Assembly (NCBI GenBank): GCA_016789145.1
Contig: JAEUQI010000022.1
Location: 1 to 41,450 of the forward strand
Length of the DNA: 41,450 nt
Source of the DNA: Blastocatellia bacterium
GTDB lineage: Bacteria > Acidobacteriota > Blastocatellia > Pyrinomonadales > Pyrinomonadaceae
Direction of reading: 5' to 3'
A program made the translations under genes and the position numbers. Under the pieces are notes generated by a model that made no database searches, was not told the DNA's origin, and worked only from the letters and a program-made list of their open reading frames with translations. Below, one piece after another: positions 8,680 through 17,141 of this stretch; positions within the stretch are counted from its first letter, which is position 1; each line of letters begins with the position of its first letter.

Positions 8680-9276
8680 CTACCTCGGCGTTGAAGCAGT
8701 AGCGGCTGATGCCGGCCTTGCGTTGTAAAAGGTGATAAATTCCTTCGTCACGTCGACCTTATTAGGAAGATATGCGAGCAGGATCTTCTGCTGGTCAAGC
8801 GCCGACGCATCCAGAATCAGATCATAGCCTTTGGCCTGAGCGAACTCCTGCATCGCCTTGCCAATGTCTTGCTGGATCGGTCCAAGCAATTGAGGTTGAC
8901 GACGTTGGAATCGCTCCTTGCCTTCCTCTTGCTTGCGTTTCATTTGAACTTCTAAATTCTGATATTCCTCGAACTTAGCGTTCGCAGCCTGTTCATTGAC
9001 CGGAACTGTCTTAGCAGCGATCTGGTCCTGGATGGCCTTGAGCTCCTTTGCAAGATTCTCATATTTTGTCGCCATTGTCTTAAGCTCGGCGTCAAGCGGC
9101 TTAAACTCGTTCTCTAGAGCGGTCATCGCGTTGGTGTATTTGACGATACCGTCCTTACCATCGAACTCAAGCGTGTTAATAACTACGATCTTTAACGGTG
9201 CTGTTTGCGCCGATGCCGCAACGGCAAATGTTAGGCACAATACCAAACAAGCCAATGATCCAAAAAGACTTTTCAT
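8680..9276 (-). CDS. OmpH/Skp-family periplasmic chaperone (copy nearer bamA)
   Basis: A 198-residue protein with a clear signal peptide (MKSLFGSLACLVLCLTFAV, cleavage after ASA) followed by LKIVVINTLEF, a coiled coil rich in K, E and Q (about 50-125) and the conserved QLLGPIQQDIGKAMQEFAQAKGYDLILD region. This fits the Skp/OmpH family of periplasmic holdases working with BamA. AGGAG lies 12 bases ahead of the ATG. The gene follows bamA in the same direction with a 148-base spacer that contains a 10-base inverted repeat (9337-9377). Confidence 0.9.
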   Translation of the reverse strand: MKSLFGSLACLVLCLTFAVAASAQTAPLKIVVINTLEFDGKDGIVKYTNAMTALENEFKPLDAELKTMATKYENLAKELKAIQDQIAAKTVPVNEQAANAKFEEYQNLEVQMKRKQEEGKERFQRRQPQLLGPIQQDIGKAMQEFAQAKGYDLILDASALDQQKILLAYLPNKVDVTKEFITFYNARPASAATASTPR

Positions 9277-9336
9277 TACTTAAAATAACTCCTAGAGCCA
9301 AATAAAGGCTCAATTACCCCAAAAATCTACATCTAT

Positions 9337-9377
9337 TTGAAACCGTATACGACATATTTGTTGCTTGCGGTTTCAAA
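9337..9377. repeat. 10-base perfect inverted repeat between bamA and ompH
   Basis: TTTGAAACCG at 9337-9346 is repeated as its reverse complement at 9368-9377, with a 21-base loop. It lies downstream of bamA (stop at 9425) and ahead of ompH. There is no immediate T tract on the minus strand, so it is not a classical terminator; an RNA-stabilising stem or regulator site is possible. Confidence 0.55.
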
Positions 9378-9424
9378 AAAAGAAACGAAATCTTATAGCG
9401 TCGTATGTTCAGATGTCAATACGA

Positions 9425-12400
9425 CTAGAACGTACGTCCGACCGTGAACCTGAATCCGTTTCGTTTGCCCGGCAGGAAAATGCCAGGCAATTCTTCCGTA
9501 AAGCCTATCTTGGCATTCGGGTTGTAATAATAGATCAAGCGAAACGGAACATTAACTACTGGCACCTGAACTCGAAGTTCAAGCCCGACGCTCGCTTTGA
9601 AATCCTTGATACCGCCGAAGGCACTGTCATTCACGCGAAGCAGCGAATTTTGCTGAACATCACCACGCAGGTAGAGCGGCTGGATCTGAGGCGAAAGGCT
9701 TGTCGGACAACCAAATCTGTTTCCTCGGCAAAATTCATTAACATAGTCGCTCTTGGTCATCACGCGGCCACGATAATAAAGAATACTGCCAAAGCTACTC
9801 TCAAGAACCGGCGTATTTATCAGTCCAAGAGCCGTCAACCGCCCTTGACCCAAAAAAGTATCATCCGGAAGGAATTCGCTGTTGATGATCTGCGTGCCGG
9901 ATTTTCGAAGATTGAATACGGAGCCAACGTCAGCAAAGACAGCAAGCGTTGCCGGCCCGAATAACGGAACACGATATTCGACATTCCCAAGCAGCTGAGT
10001 GTCGCCGCCAATGAATCGATAGTTACGCGAGAAAAGAGCCGGATTTGCACCGTCAAAACCAGTCAACTGACCGATGCTCGCAATCTCGTCGCGTGTTCGT
10101 GAATCAAGATTATGGTTAGTCGCAGCGGTACCACCAGCGACAGTCGAAACAACAACGTTGCGACTTGTTACGTAGGTGTCGAACGGCGAAACCGGACCGA
10201 TCGCACGCGAATTGTAACCGCGGATATCGTTCTCGCTTCCGAGGTAGAATCGCTCATACGCTGGTACACCACCAACGAACGAGATCGAATTTGCATTTCT
10301 GATCTTGTCGTTGATCGACCATGCGCCGATGGTAGCGGCCGTAACCCTGAACGCCAAAACCTCCGGATTCTTGGATCGCTTCTTACGCATCGGTATGAAC
10401 TTAGAATAAGAAACGTTCGGAGAATAGGTGCGAACGTCACCACCAAGGCCCGAGAAACCAAGCGAAATAGACAACTGAGAACCGCGAAGGGTATCAATAC
10501 CATTCTTTGCAGGCTGCCGTGTATCGTAAACGAACGAGCCGGTAATGCGGCTTGTCAGAATATTCGGTTGACGATAAATGATCGGGATAGTTGCCGCCGG
10601 ATCCGCACTTCGATTGATCTCCGGATCGGTCAGGTTCGTAAGTGACGCCTGATAGGTAAGCCCGACTCGTGAAAATTGAGTGAACCGGCGTTTCTTGAAG
10701 AACAATTCCGAAAGCGGGGCCGTCGCGAAAACATTTGCTCCGTAAGTACTTTGGGTGAACAAATTCGCCGAGTCGGTAATGATCTGACCATTTGGGTCGA
10801 ACAGGTCGTTCAGAATGTCAGTGTTCTGAGTTAAAAATGTGCCTTCGCCGAAGAATTTGTATCGGCTGGCAAAAACTGAGAAACCAACTGAGATCGGACG
10901 GTCACGGAAATACGGCTCTTGGTAGGTGAACTGAATGGTCTGTTGCCGGTTTCCGGCACCTACATTTAGCGACAGTATCTCGCCGCGTCCGGCAAGGTTG
11001 TTCGTCGAGTATTCAAGCCCAAAAAACGAACCGCCGATCCCTGAAATACCGCCGTTAAACGAGATCTGCTGACGACCTTTTTCTTTGACCTTGAGAATTA
11101 GATCGACGTTGCCTTGTTCTTCATCAGTTCGGATCTCGACGTCTTGATCCTTGTCGATCGGATCGAAATACTGTGTCTGGTTCAGACGAGCGACCGAGAT
11201 CTCCAGGTAATTCTGGTTGTAAATATCGCCTTCGTTGATCAAAAACTCACGCCGCATTACACGATCTCGAGTGAATGTATTCCCTACGAACTCAAGACGT
11301 CGTAACGAAAACTGCTTTCCTTCGTCAATGCGAATCGTAACATCAACGATGCCTTCTTTTGGGTTTGCCGGATTGTCCTTATACTCAGGCTCCGGTTCGG
11401 CAGTATACTGAACGAATCCTTGTCCGCCGTACACCTTCTTCAGATCCTCATACACGCCATCTTGCAAGCGCTTTCCGTCGATGATCTCTCCCTTCTTAAG
11501 GCCTACATATGCCAAGATCTGCTGTTCGCTAAAGATCGAATTGCCTTCGACCTTCAACTCGCCAACGCGAAAGACACGGCCTTCAGTGATCGGGATCACG
11601 ATCTTCAAGGTGTCATCTTTCGAGGTCACAAGTGGCAGCGGAAAGAGTTTCAAAATCGGAAATCCGGTTCGTTTGTAGCCTTGATCGACAACTACCGGCT
11701 CACCAACGCGAGCCTGGAAGTAGCCTTTCGACCACATATAAGAGCGGACATTTCGCTCAAGGTCGTATTGCAATTTCCTCATATCGAGGATATCCATGCC
11801 CTTGAATCGTTCGATAATACCAGTTTCCTTAACCAACTGTAGCGCCCCGCGAAGTTCGCCATCTTTGAAATTCTCGTTGCCCTCAAAATCGATTTCGATA
11901 ATACGCGAGCGGTTACCTTGATCGACGTTGAAAGTAAGAGCGATCGACGTGGCAGAAACCTCTTCTTCTTGAACAGTCACGGTCGCATTCGGAAAACCCT
12001 TGGACGCAAGCATCTCGCGGAGCAAACGCGTAGCATTTCTGGCTTTTACAGGGTCGTAAACTGATTCCTTAGAAATTCCGACACGCTTCTCGCGAAACTC
12101 TTTGAGAATGTCAGACTCCGGAATTGCCTTAGAACCTTTAAAGGTAAGATCACGAATGATCGCTAATTCGCGGACCTCAAAAATGACGTTTACGCCTCCG
12201 CGGATGCCTTCCTCAGTCAATGCGCGGGTCGCGGTCTTATCAAAGAAGTTGAGCGAGAGCAGTTCCTTGAGGTCGCGCTCAAGAGCGGCAGGGTCGTAAA
12301 CATCACCGGGACGCGTTTTGATATAGTACAGCAGATCTTCGTCGCGAAGACGACGATTGCCTTGTATATCAACGCTCTCAACGATCTGTTGCTTGTTTGA

Positions 12401-12508
12401 CGCCGAGCGGTCGGCACTGGGTTTCGCCGCGTCATCGCCCGCAAAAATATTGACCGCAAACATAGCGGTGGCAAGGCAAATAAACGCAAACGCGCGAAGC
12501 TTGAACAT
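9425..12508 (-). CDS. bamA: Outer membrane protein assembly factor BamA (Omp85)
   Basis: A 1027-residue protein, longer than E. coli BamA (810). It starts with a signal peptide (MFKLRAFAFICLATAMFAV, cleavage near FAG). Five POTRA repeats are visible at about 38-115, 116-198, 199-315, 316-404 and 405-485, each with a strand like VESVDIQGN or ELKVEGNSIF. The barrel runs from about 486 to the C-terminal Phe in GRTF; NDIRGYNSRAIGP corresponds to the lid-lock VRGF motif and NVEYRVPL to a late strand. The extra length comes from long barrel loops, one with two cysteines (FCRGNRFGCP). It inserts beta-barrel proteins into the outer membrane. It is followed by two Skp-like genes, as in the proteobacterial bamA-skp order. 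Confidence 0.95.
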   Translation of the reverse strand: MFKLRAFAFICLATAMFAVNIFAGDDAAKPSADRSASNKQQIVESVDIQGNRRLRDEDLLYYIKTRPGDVYDPAALERDLKELLSLNFFDKTATRALTEEGIRGGVNVIFEVRELAIIRDLTFKGSKAIPESDILKEFREKRVGISKESVYDPVKARNATRLLREMLASKGFPNATVTVQEEEVSATSIALTFNVDQGNRSRIIEIDFEGNENFKDGELRGALQLVKETGIIERFKGMDILDMRKLQYDLERNVRSYMWSKGYFQARVGEPVVVDQGYKRTGFPILKLFPLPLVTSKDDTLKIVIPITEGRVFRVGELKVEGNSIFSEQQILAYVGLKKGEIIDGKRLQDGVYEDLKKVYGGQGFVQYTAEPEPEYKDNPANPKEGIVDVTIRIDEGKQFSLRRLEFVGNTFTRDRVMRREFLINEGDIYNQNYLEISVARLNQTQYFDPIDKDQDVEIRTDEEQGNVDLILKVKEKGRQQISFNGGISGIGGSFFGLEYSTNNLAGRGEILSLNVGAGNRQQTIQFTYQEPYFRDRPISVGFSVFASRYKFFGEGTFLTQNTDILNDLFDPNGQIITDSANLFTQSTYGANVFATAPLSELFFKKRRFTQFSRVGLTYQASLTNLTDPEINRSADPAATIPIIYRQPNILTSRITGSFVYDTRQPAKNGIDTLRGSQLSISLGFSGLGGDVRTYSPNVSYSKFIPMRKKRSKNPEVLAFRVTAATIGAWSINDKIRNANSISFVGGVPAYERFYLGSENDIRGYNSRAIGPVSPFDTYVTSRNVVVSTVAGGTAATNHNLDSRTRDEIASIGQLTGFDGANPALFSRNYRFIGGDTQLLGNVEYRVPLFGPATLAVFADVGSVFNLRKSGTQIINSEFLPDDTFLGQGRLTALGLINTPVLESSFGSILYYRGRVMTKSDYVNEFCRGNRFGCPTSLSPQIQPLYLRGDVQQNSLLRVNDSAFGGIKDFKASVGLELRVQVPVVNVPFRLIYYYNPNAKIGFTEELPGIFLPGKRNGFRFTVGRTF

Positions 12509-12540
12509 AAACCGAATATCCCTATATTATTGCAAACTAA

Positions 12541-12558
12541 AGAGCTTCGAAAAGCTCT
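12541..12558. repeat. Short inverted repeat upstream of bamA
   Basis: AGAGCTT and AAGCTCT form a 7-base perfect stem around a CGAA loop, 33 bases upstream of the bamA start. On the minus strand it is followed by TTTAGTTTGC, too weak for a clear terminator. It may be a 5'-leader hairpin of bamA mRNA. Confidence 0.5.
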
Positions 12559-12570
12559 GTGATGCCGACG

Positions 12571-12604
12571 AAAAATAAAAAGCGCCAATCTTTTGGCGAT
12601 TGGC
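12571..12604 (-). terminator. Intrinsic terminator of the sdh operon
   Basis: On the minus strand a hairpin is followed by CTTTTTATTTTT (complement of 12571-12582). Two stem registers are possible: CGCCAA (12583-12588) with TTGGCG (12593-12598), or GCCAATC (12584-12590) with GATTGGC (12598-12604). It lies about 140 bases after the sdhB stop and 60 bases ahead of bamA, and so separates the two units. Confidence 0.8.
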
Positions 12605-12744
12605 CGGCATCTTGGTGTCGGATCTTACGCTAACTAAGATTCGCGCCTCAAACCGCAGGTTGCCCTTCGGCTTAACTACCAACAAACTCCCGAATTATAC
12701 CGTCTTAGCATGCAAAAACAAAGGCAGGAACGCGGCGCCAAGCG

Positions 12745-13545
12745 CTACTTTTTCAGCCAGCCGAATAGCGCATCTACCGTAATATCGCGGTTCGTCTCGT
12801 AAATTGCTTTGGTGAGTGGTACAGACATGGGACAAACTTGAACACAATTCTGCGCGTTTCCACAGTTTCCAATGCCGTCATCGCCGAGCAGACCATTGAG
12901 GCGCTCTTCCTTGGTAATTGCTCCAACAGGATGCATATTGAAAAGCCGAGCCTGAGCGATCGCCTGCGGGCCGATGTAATTGTCATCACCGTACTGTGGG
13001 CACGCCTCGAGACAGCAGCCGCACGTCATACATCGTGAAAATGCATAACGTTCTTGTGCAACCTCGTTCGATATCTGCGGCCCGGGCCCGAGGCTGTAGC
13101 TGCCATCGAGCTCGATCCAGGCTTCGACTTTCTTGAGATGTTCGAACATCTGCGACCGATCGACCTTAAGGTCACGCACATTTGGAAACTTCGACATCGG
13201 AGCCAGGGTGATCGTATCGGAGCCTGATGCGACAAGCAGATCATCAACTAGAGCTGAGCATGACTGACGAACCTTGCCGTCGATAACCATTGTGCAAATG
13301 CCGCACACCTGCTCAAGGCACGACATATCCCAAACGGGCGGAGTAGTCTTTTTTCCTTCAACAGTTACGGGTTCTTTACGGATCTCCATCAACGCGGAAA
13401 TTACGTTAAGATTACGCCGATACTTAAGTTCAAACGTCTCCCAGTACGCGGCTGCGCCCTCTCTCTCACGCCGCTGGATCTTGAACCTGATAGTAGCCGG
13501 TGGCGAATCGAGCTTTTTCTTTTCCAAATGTCCGTTGGTCGTCAT
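12745..13545 (-). CDS. sdhB: Succinate dehydrogenase iron-sulfur subunit
   Basis: A 266-residue SdhB/FrdB protein. The [2Fe-2S] ligands are C76, C81, C84 and C96; the [4Fe-4S]/[3Fe-4S] ligands come from CMTCGCCLEACP (172-183) and C228, C234 and C238 in GNCGNAQNCVQVCP. It passes electrons from the SdhA FAD to the membrane cytochrome b. It starts three bases after the sdhA stop and is the last gene of sdhC-sdhA-sdhB; a terminator follows at 12571-12604. The presence of one cytochrome b gene (sdhC) and no sdhD fits the Bacillus-type complex. Confidence 0.96.
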   Translation of the reverse strand: MTTNGHLEKKKLDSPPATIRFKIQRREREGAAAYWETFELKYRRNLNVISALMEIRKEPVTVEGKKTTPPVWDMSCLEQVCGICTMVIDGKVRQSCSALVDDLLVASGSDTITLAPMSKFPNVRDLKVDRSQMFEHLKKVEAWIELDGSYSLGPGPQISNEVAQERYAFSRCMTCGCCLEACPQYGDDNYIGPQAIAQARLFNMHPVGAITKEERLNGLLGDDGIGNCGNAQNCVQVCPMSVPLTKAIYETNRDITVDALFGWLKK

Positions 13546-13548
13546 TGT

Positions 13549-15333
13549 TTATGCTTTTTTCTTTGATGAATAATCTCTCTTTCGCGGCTCTACTAGCGAG
13601 ACGTCGATCGGCTCGTAACTCAAGACCGGAGCTTCGGCAGCGTATTCGGCGATGGTCGATTTCATGAAATTTTCGTCGTCGCGATCCGGAAAGTCGGGCT
13701 TGTAATGAGCTCCACGAGATTCGTTTCGATTTAGAGCGCCAAGGGTGATGACTCGCGCTAGCTCTAGCATATTCTTTAGCTGTCGAGCGTGTGGCACGGC
13801 TTGAGTCGCCCATAGGTTCGAGTCGTTGATCGAGATCTTGCCGAATCGTTCTTGCAATTCGCGTATCTTGTCATCGGTCGCCTGAAGACGGTCGTTGTAG
13901 CGGACAACCGTGACGTTGTCGGTCATCACCTTGCCTAGTTCGTCGTGGAGTTTGTACTGGTTCTCGCCGCCTGTCGAATTGATGATAGCGTCGTTCAGAG
14001 CCTGCTGCCTATTTAGTTCGGCTTCGTGAATTCCATTCGTCTCGGTATTGCCTCGTTCAACGTTCTTTGCGTATTCGATAGCCGAAGGTGCAGCAACAAA
14101 ACCGCCGTAAACGCAAGAAACAAGCGAGTTAGCCCCCAGGCGATTAGCTCCGTGGATCGAATAATCACATTCGCCTGCAGCAAACAATCCCGGAATATTT
14201 GTCCGCTGTTCGAAATCAACCCAAAGCCCGCCCATCGAATAGTGGACGCCAGGGAAGATCCGCATCGGTACATATCGAGGGTCATCGCCGACAAACATCT
14301 CGTAAATCTCGAGGATCGCACCGAGCTTACGCGTCAGCGTTTCGGCATCAATATGAGTCAGGTCGAGATAGACCTGATTCTCGCCGGCCACGCCGTGGCC
14401 TTCGAGACAGACCTGAAAAATTTCGCGTGTAGCAATGTCTCGCGGAACGAGATTTCCGTACGCAGGATATTTTTCTTCGAGGAAATACCATCGCTCGTTC
14501 TCAGGAATATCCCGCGGGTTACGAGTGTCGCCGTCAGCTTTTGGGACCCATACGCGGCCACCTTCGCCACGAGCCGATTCACTCATCAGCCGAAGCTTAT
14601 CTTCGCCCGGGATCGATGTCGGATGCACTTGTATGAACTCGCCGTTGGCATAGCGAGCACCCTGCACATAACATGCTGCTGCCGCACTGCCGGTACAAGT
14701 TTGCGAATTCGTTGATTTACCAAATACCAAGCCCGGCCCGCCGGTCGCCATAATTACAGCGTCCGCAGCAAACGCCTTTAGCTCAAGCGTTTGCAGGTTC
14801 ATCGCAATAAGGCCACGGCAAACTTGATGATCGTCCAAGACGAGTGAGAGCATTTCCCAGCCTTCGTATTTGGTGACCTTGCCCCCGACTTCGAATTTAC
14901 GTACCTGCTCATCGAGAGCGTACAAAAGCTGCTGTCCCGTCGAAGCGCCGGAGAAAGCCGTTCGATGATGAAGCGTTCCCCCAAACCGCCTGAAATCAAG
15001 CAGTCCCTCCTTTGTCCGCGAAAAGGGAACGCCCATTCTGTCGAACAAATAGATGATCTCAGGAGCCATGTCGCACATTCTCTTGACAGGCGGTTGATTG
15101 GCGAGAAAGTCGCCGCCATAGACCGTGTCATCGAGATGCTTTGCCGGCGAATCACCTTCACCCTTTGTATTTACGGCCCCGTTGATGCCGCCCTGAGCAC
15201 AAACCGAATGCGAGCGTTTGACCGGAACGACCGATATCAGATCGACGTCGTGGCCTGCCTCGGCGATCTTCATCGCCGCCGCGAGGCCGGCAAGCCCGCC
15301 ACCGACTATCGCAATTTTTGAACTGCTAGTCAT
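13549..15333 (-). CDS. sdhA: Succinate dehydrogenase flavoprotein subunit
   Basis: A 594-residue flavoprotein. The FAD Rossmann motif is GGGLAGLAAA (11-20), and H42 in RSHSVCAQGGING is the expected covalent FAD histidine. Substrate-binding and catalytic segments include HRTAFSGASTGQQLL, EFIQVHPTSIPG, SARGEGGRVW and the FAD-binding C-terminal stretch AAGECDYSIHGANRLGANSL. It oxidises succinate to fumarate in the TCA cycle and respiratory chain. It is flanked by sdhC (9-base gap) and sdhB (3-base gap) in the order C-A-B seen with type-B complexes. Confidence 0.97.
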   Translation of the reverse strand: MTSSSKIAIVGGGLAGLAAAMKIAEAGHDVDLISVVPVKRSHSVCAQGGINGAVNTKGEGDSPAKHLDDTVYGGDFLANQPPVKRMCDMAPEIIYLFDRMGVPFSRTKEGLLDFRRFGGTLHHRTAFSGASTGQQLLYALDEQVRKFEVGGKVTKYEGWEMLSLVLDDHQVCRGLIAMNLQTLELKAFAADAVIMATGGPGLVFGKSTNSQTCTGSAAAACYVQGARYANGEFIQVHPTSIPGEDKLRLMSESARGEGGRVWVPKADGDTRNPRDIPENERWYFLEEKYPAYGNLVPRDIATREIFQVCLEGHGVAGENQVYLDLTHIDAETLTRKLGAILEIYEMFVGDDPRYVPMRIFPGVHYSMGGLWVDFEQRTNIPGLFAAGECDYSIHGANRLGANSLVSCVYGGFVAAPSAIEYAKNVERGNTETNGIHEAELNRQQALNDAIINSTGGENQYKLHDELGKVMTDNVTVVRYNDRLQATDDKIRELQERFGKISINDSNLWATQAVPHARQLKNMLELARVITLGALNRNESRGAHYKPDFPDRDDENFMKSTIAEYAAEAPVLSYEPIDVSLVEPRKRDYSSKKKA

Positions 15334-15342
15334 AAGAATTAA

Positions 15343-16059
15343 CTAAAACTTTACCGAACCACTAGGTGCCGCCTTTTTGGGTTCTTCACAAAGCACCTGA
15401 GGCATTAGACCGCACGGCCTAACAAAGGCAACTGCTGCATTTACGCCAACGACTGAAAGCCCTAATGCCAATCCCATGCAACCGCGAAGCAGCCACCGTT
15501 GTGCATTTTCGCCGATCACCAAGCCCCAATCGACCGCAAATAAAAAGAAACCGTAGGCCAAATGCCAAGCGGTCGCGAGAACACCCAAAATGTAAACGAT
15601 AAGTAACCAAGTGATCTGAAAATCACCCGCGATGATCGAATATGCTTGGTCCGCATTTCCCGCGACCGCTTTCATGGTCAGTCCCGGGATCAGTCCGAAT
15701 CGGAAATGCAGCAAATGAAACAAGATGAACAGAAACAGGAAGATTCCTGTTGCTCGCTGCATGAAATAGAACCAATTTCGGCCGTAGCCATAGTTGAGCA
15801 CGTTCGACTTTGATTCGGCCGCGATTATCACGCCATAAACCGAGTGAAAAACCAAAGGCAGAAAAATGCCGAATACCTCTATGAAAAGCAGGAACGGCAG
15901 ATCGTGGATCTCCTGGACCTTTTTATTGAACAACGCCGCACCATTCATTGCCGCAGCGTTTGTGAACATATGCACGAAAAAGAACAAGCCGAGGGGGACA
16001 ATGCCCGTCAGCTGATGCAGTTTTCGCAAAAGAAAAGTTTTTGAGAACTTGATCGCCAT
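15343..16059 (-). CDS. sdhC: Succinate dehydrogenase cytochrome b subunit (single-subunit membrane anchor)
   Basis: A 238-residue protein with about five hydrophobic segments (about 14-35, 55-80, 100-125, 148-175 and 190-212). Histidines in these segments (H15, H30, the H in FHSVYG, the HLLH pair, AWHLAYG) are candidate ligands of two haems, as in the Bacillus/Wolinella type cytochrome b558 family. The opening KFSKTFLLRKLHQLTGIVPL is typical. The protein anchors SdhAB and reduces quinone. It is the first gene of the operon; a 182-base divergent spacer separates it from the LysR gene. Confidence 0.93.
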   Translation of the reverse strand: MAIKFSKTFLLRKLHQLTGIVPLGLFFFVHMFTNAAAMNGAALFNKKVQEIHDLPFLLFIEVFGIFLPLVFHSVYGVIIAAESKSNVLNYGYGRNWFYFMQRATGIFLFLFILFHLLHFRFGLIPGLTMKAVAGNADQAYSIIAGDFQITWLLIVYILGVLATAWHLAYGFFLFAVDWGLVIGENAQRWLLRGCMGLALGLSVVGVNAAVAFVRPCGLMPQVLCEEPKKAAPSGSVKF

Positions 16060-16147
16060 CGTGATCTGATCCGAAATCGTTATGCCAGATTGTATGTAAC
16101 CGTAAACCGAATTCTAAATGCAAAAACCCGTAACGGCAATCTCGCAT

Positions 16148-16163
16148 CGATAGCTTTTTATCG
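16148..16163. promoter_or_regulatory. Candidate regulator site between sdhC and lysR
   Basis: CGATA and TATCG form a 5-base inverted repeat with a 6-base centre in the divergent sdhC/lysR spacer (16060-16241), a usual place for LysR-type operator boxes. The dyad is short and the assignment is tentative; no convincing -35/-10 pair was picked in the spacer. Confidence 0.25.
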
Positions 16164-16241
16164 TAATGGTTCGTTAATATAAGGTAAAATGAAAAATGTT
16201 AGCGGCATTAAATAGTTTCGCTAATTTACCCAAAACGACGT

Positions 16242-17138
16242 ATGCACATCGAAACACTAAAGGTTTTCTGCGATCTGGTGGATCTCGAATCGTTTTCACT
16301 GGCCGCCGAACGCAACTTCATTACGCAATCGGCCGTCAGCCAACAGGTTCGAACCCTTGAGGACAAGTTCAAACGCCGTTTACTTGAACGTATCCGCGGC
16401 CGCCGCGACGTAAAACTGACGCCTGCTGGTGAGGTCTTCTATCGCGAAGCTCAGAAGGTGCTTGCCGCTTACGACGAGATGCAGGAAAGCCTACGCGGCG
16501 TGATCGGTAAGATCGGCGGAACCGTGAAAGTGGCCACGGTTTACAGTGTTGGCCTGCACGAATTGCCCGAAAAAGTCCGCGAATTTATGACCAAATTCCC
16601 GGCTGCAAAGATCGATCTTGAATATTCGCGAACCACCCGCGTGGTTCGTGATGTTTTGAGCGGAGCTGTAGAATTGGGCGTTCTCGCGTTTCCCGAACCA
16701 AAGCGCGGCCTTACGATAACTCCTATGCCTGACAATCGTCTAGTGCTGATCGCACCACCTGATCACAAGTTTGCGACTAAGAAAAAGGTAAAGGTCACCG
16801 ATCTTAACGGTCAGGATTTTGTCCATTTCGAACGTGACGTGCCCACACGCAAGGCGATGGACCGCATTTTCAAAGCAAACAATATCGATGTCAAAAAGAT
16901 CGCAGAGTTCGACAATATCGAAACGATCAAACGTGCCGTCGAGGTGGGTTTCGGCCTGGCGATAGTTCCCGAACCAGCAGTTAGCGAAGCCCGCAAGGCT
17001 GGCAGCCTAATTGTCATTCCGCTCGTCGAAGACTACTGGACACGCTCAGTCGGGGTCATACACCGGAACGACCGAAATCTTTCACTTGCAGCCAAGAAGT
17101 TTGTTCAGTTGCTTGCAGAGCGATCAACACTAGCATAG
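16242..17138 (+). CDS. LysR-family transcriptional regulator
   Basis: A 298-residue LTTR. The N-terminal winged HTH (about 1-60) has the typical LKVFCDLVDLESFSLAAE and QSAVSQQVRTLEDKF segments; the periplasmic-binding-like effector domain runs from about 90 to 290 (GTVKVATVYSVG, FGLAIVPEPAV). The overall style is close to CysL/CbbR-type regulators, but the effector cannot be told from sequence. It is transcribed divergently from sdhC, so regulation of the sdh operon and of itself is likely by the usual LysR arrangement (inference). It ends three bases before the convergent GT9 gene. Confidence 0.92.
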   Translation: MHIETLKVFCDLVDLESFSLAAERNFITQSAVSQQVRTLEDKFKRRLLERIRGRRDVKLTPAGEVFYREAQKVLAAYDEMQESLRGVIGKIGGTVKVATVYSVGLHELPEKVREFMTKFPAAKIDLEYSRTTRVVRDVLSGAVELGVLAFPEPKRGLTITPMPDNRLVLIAPPDHKFATKKKVKVTDLNGQDFVHFERDVPTRKAMDRIFKANNIDVKKIAEFDNIETIKRAVEVGFGLAIVPEPAVSEARKAGSLIVIPLVEDYWTRSVGVIHRNDRNLSLAAKKFVQLLAERSTLA

Positions 17139-17141
17139 ATG

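Noticed and set aside
9365..9964. 199-codon open frame on the plus strand opposite the end of bamA
   Set aside because: Starts at a TTG in the spacer and reads the complement of the BamA barrel; low-complexity Lys/Arg composition.
12600..12782. 60-codon plus-strand frame between bamA and sdhB
   Set aside because: Overlaps the sdh terminator and the end of sdhB; no likeness to any protein.
14026..14715. 229-codon open frame on the plus strand opposite sdhA
   Set aside because: Antisense shadow of a conserved gene; no recognisable domains.
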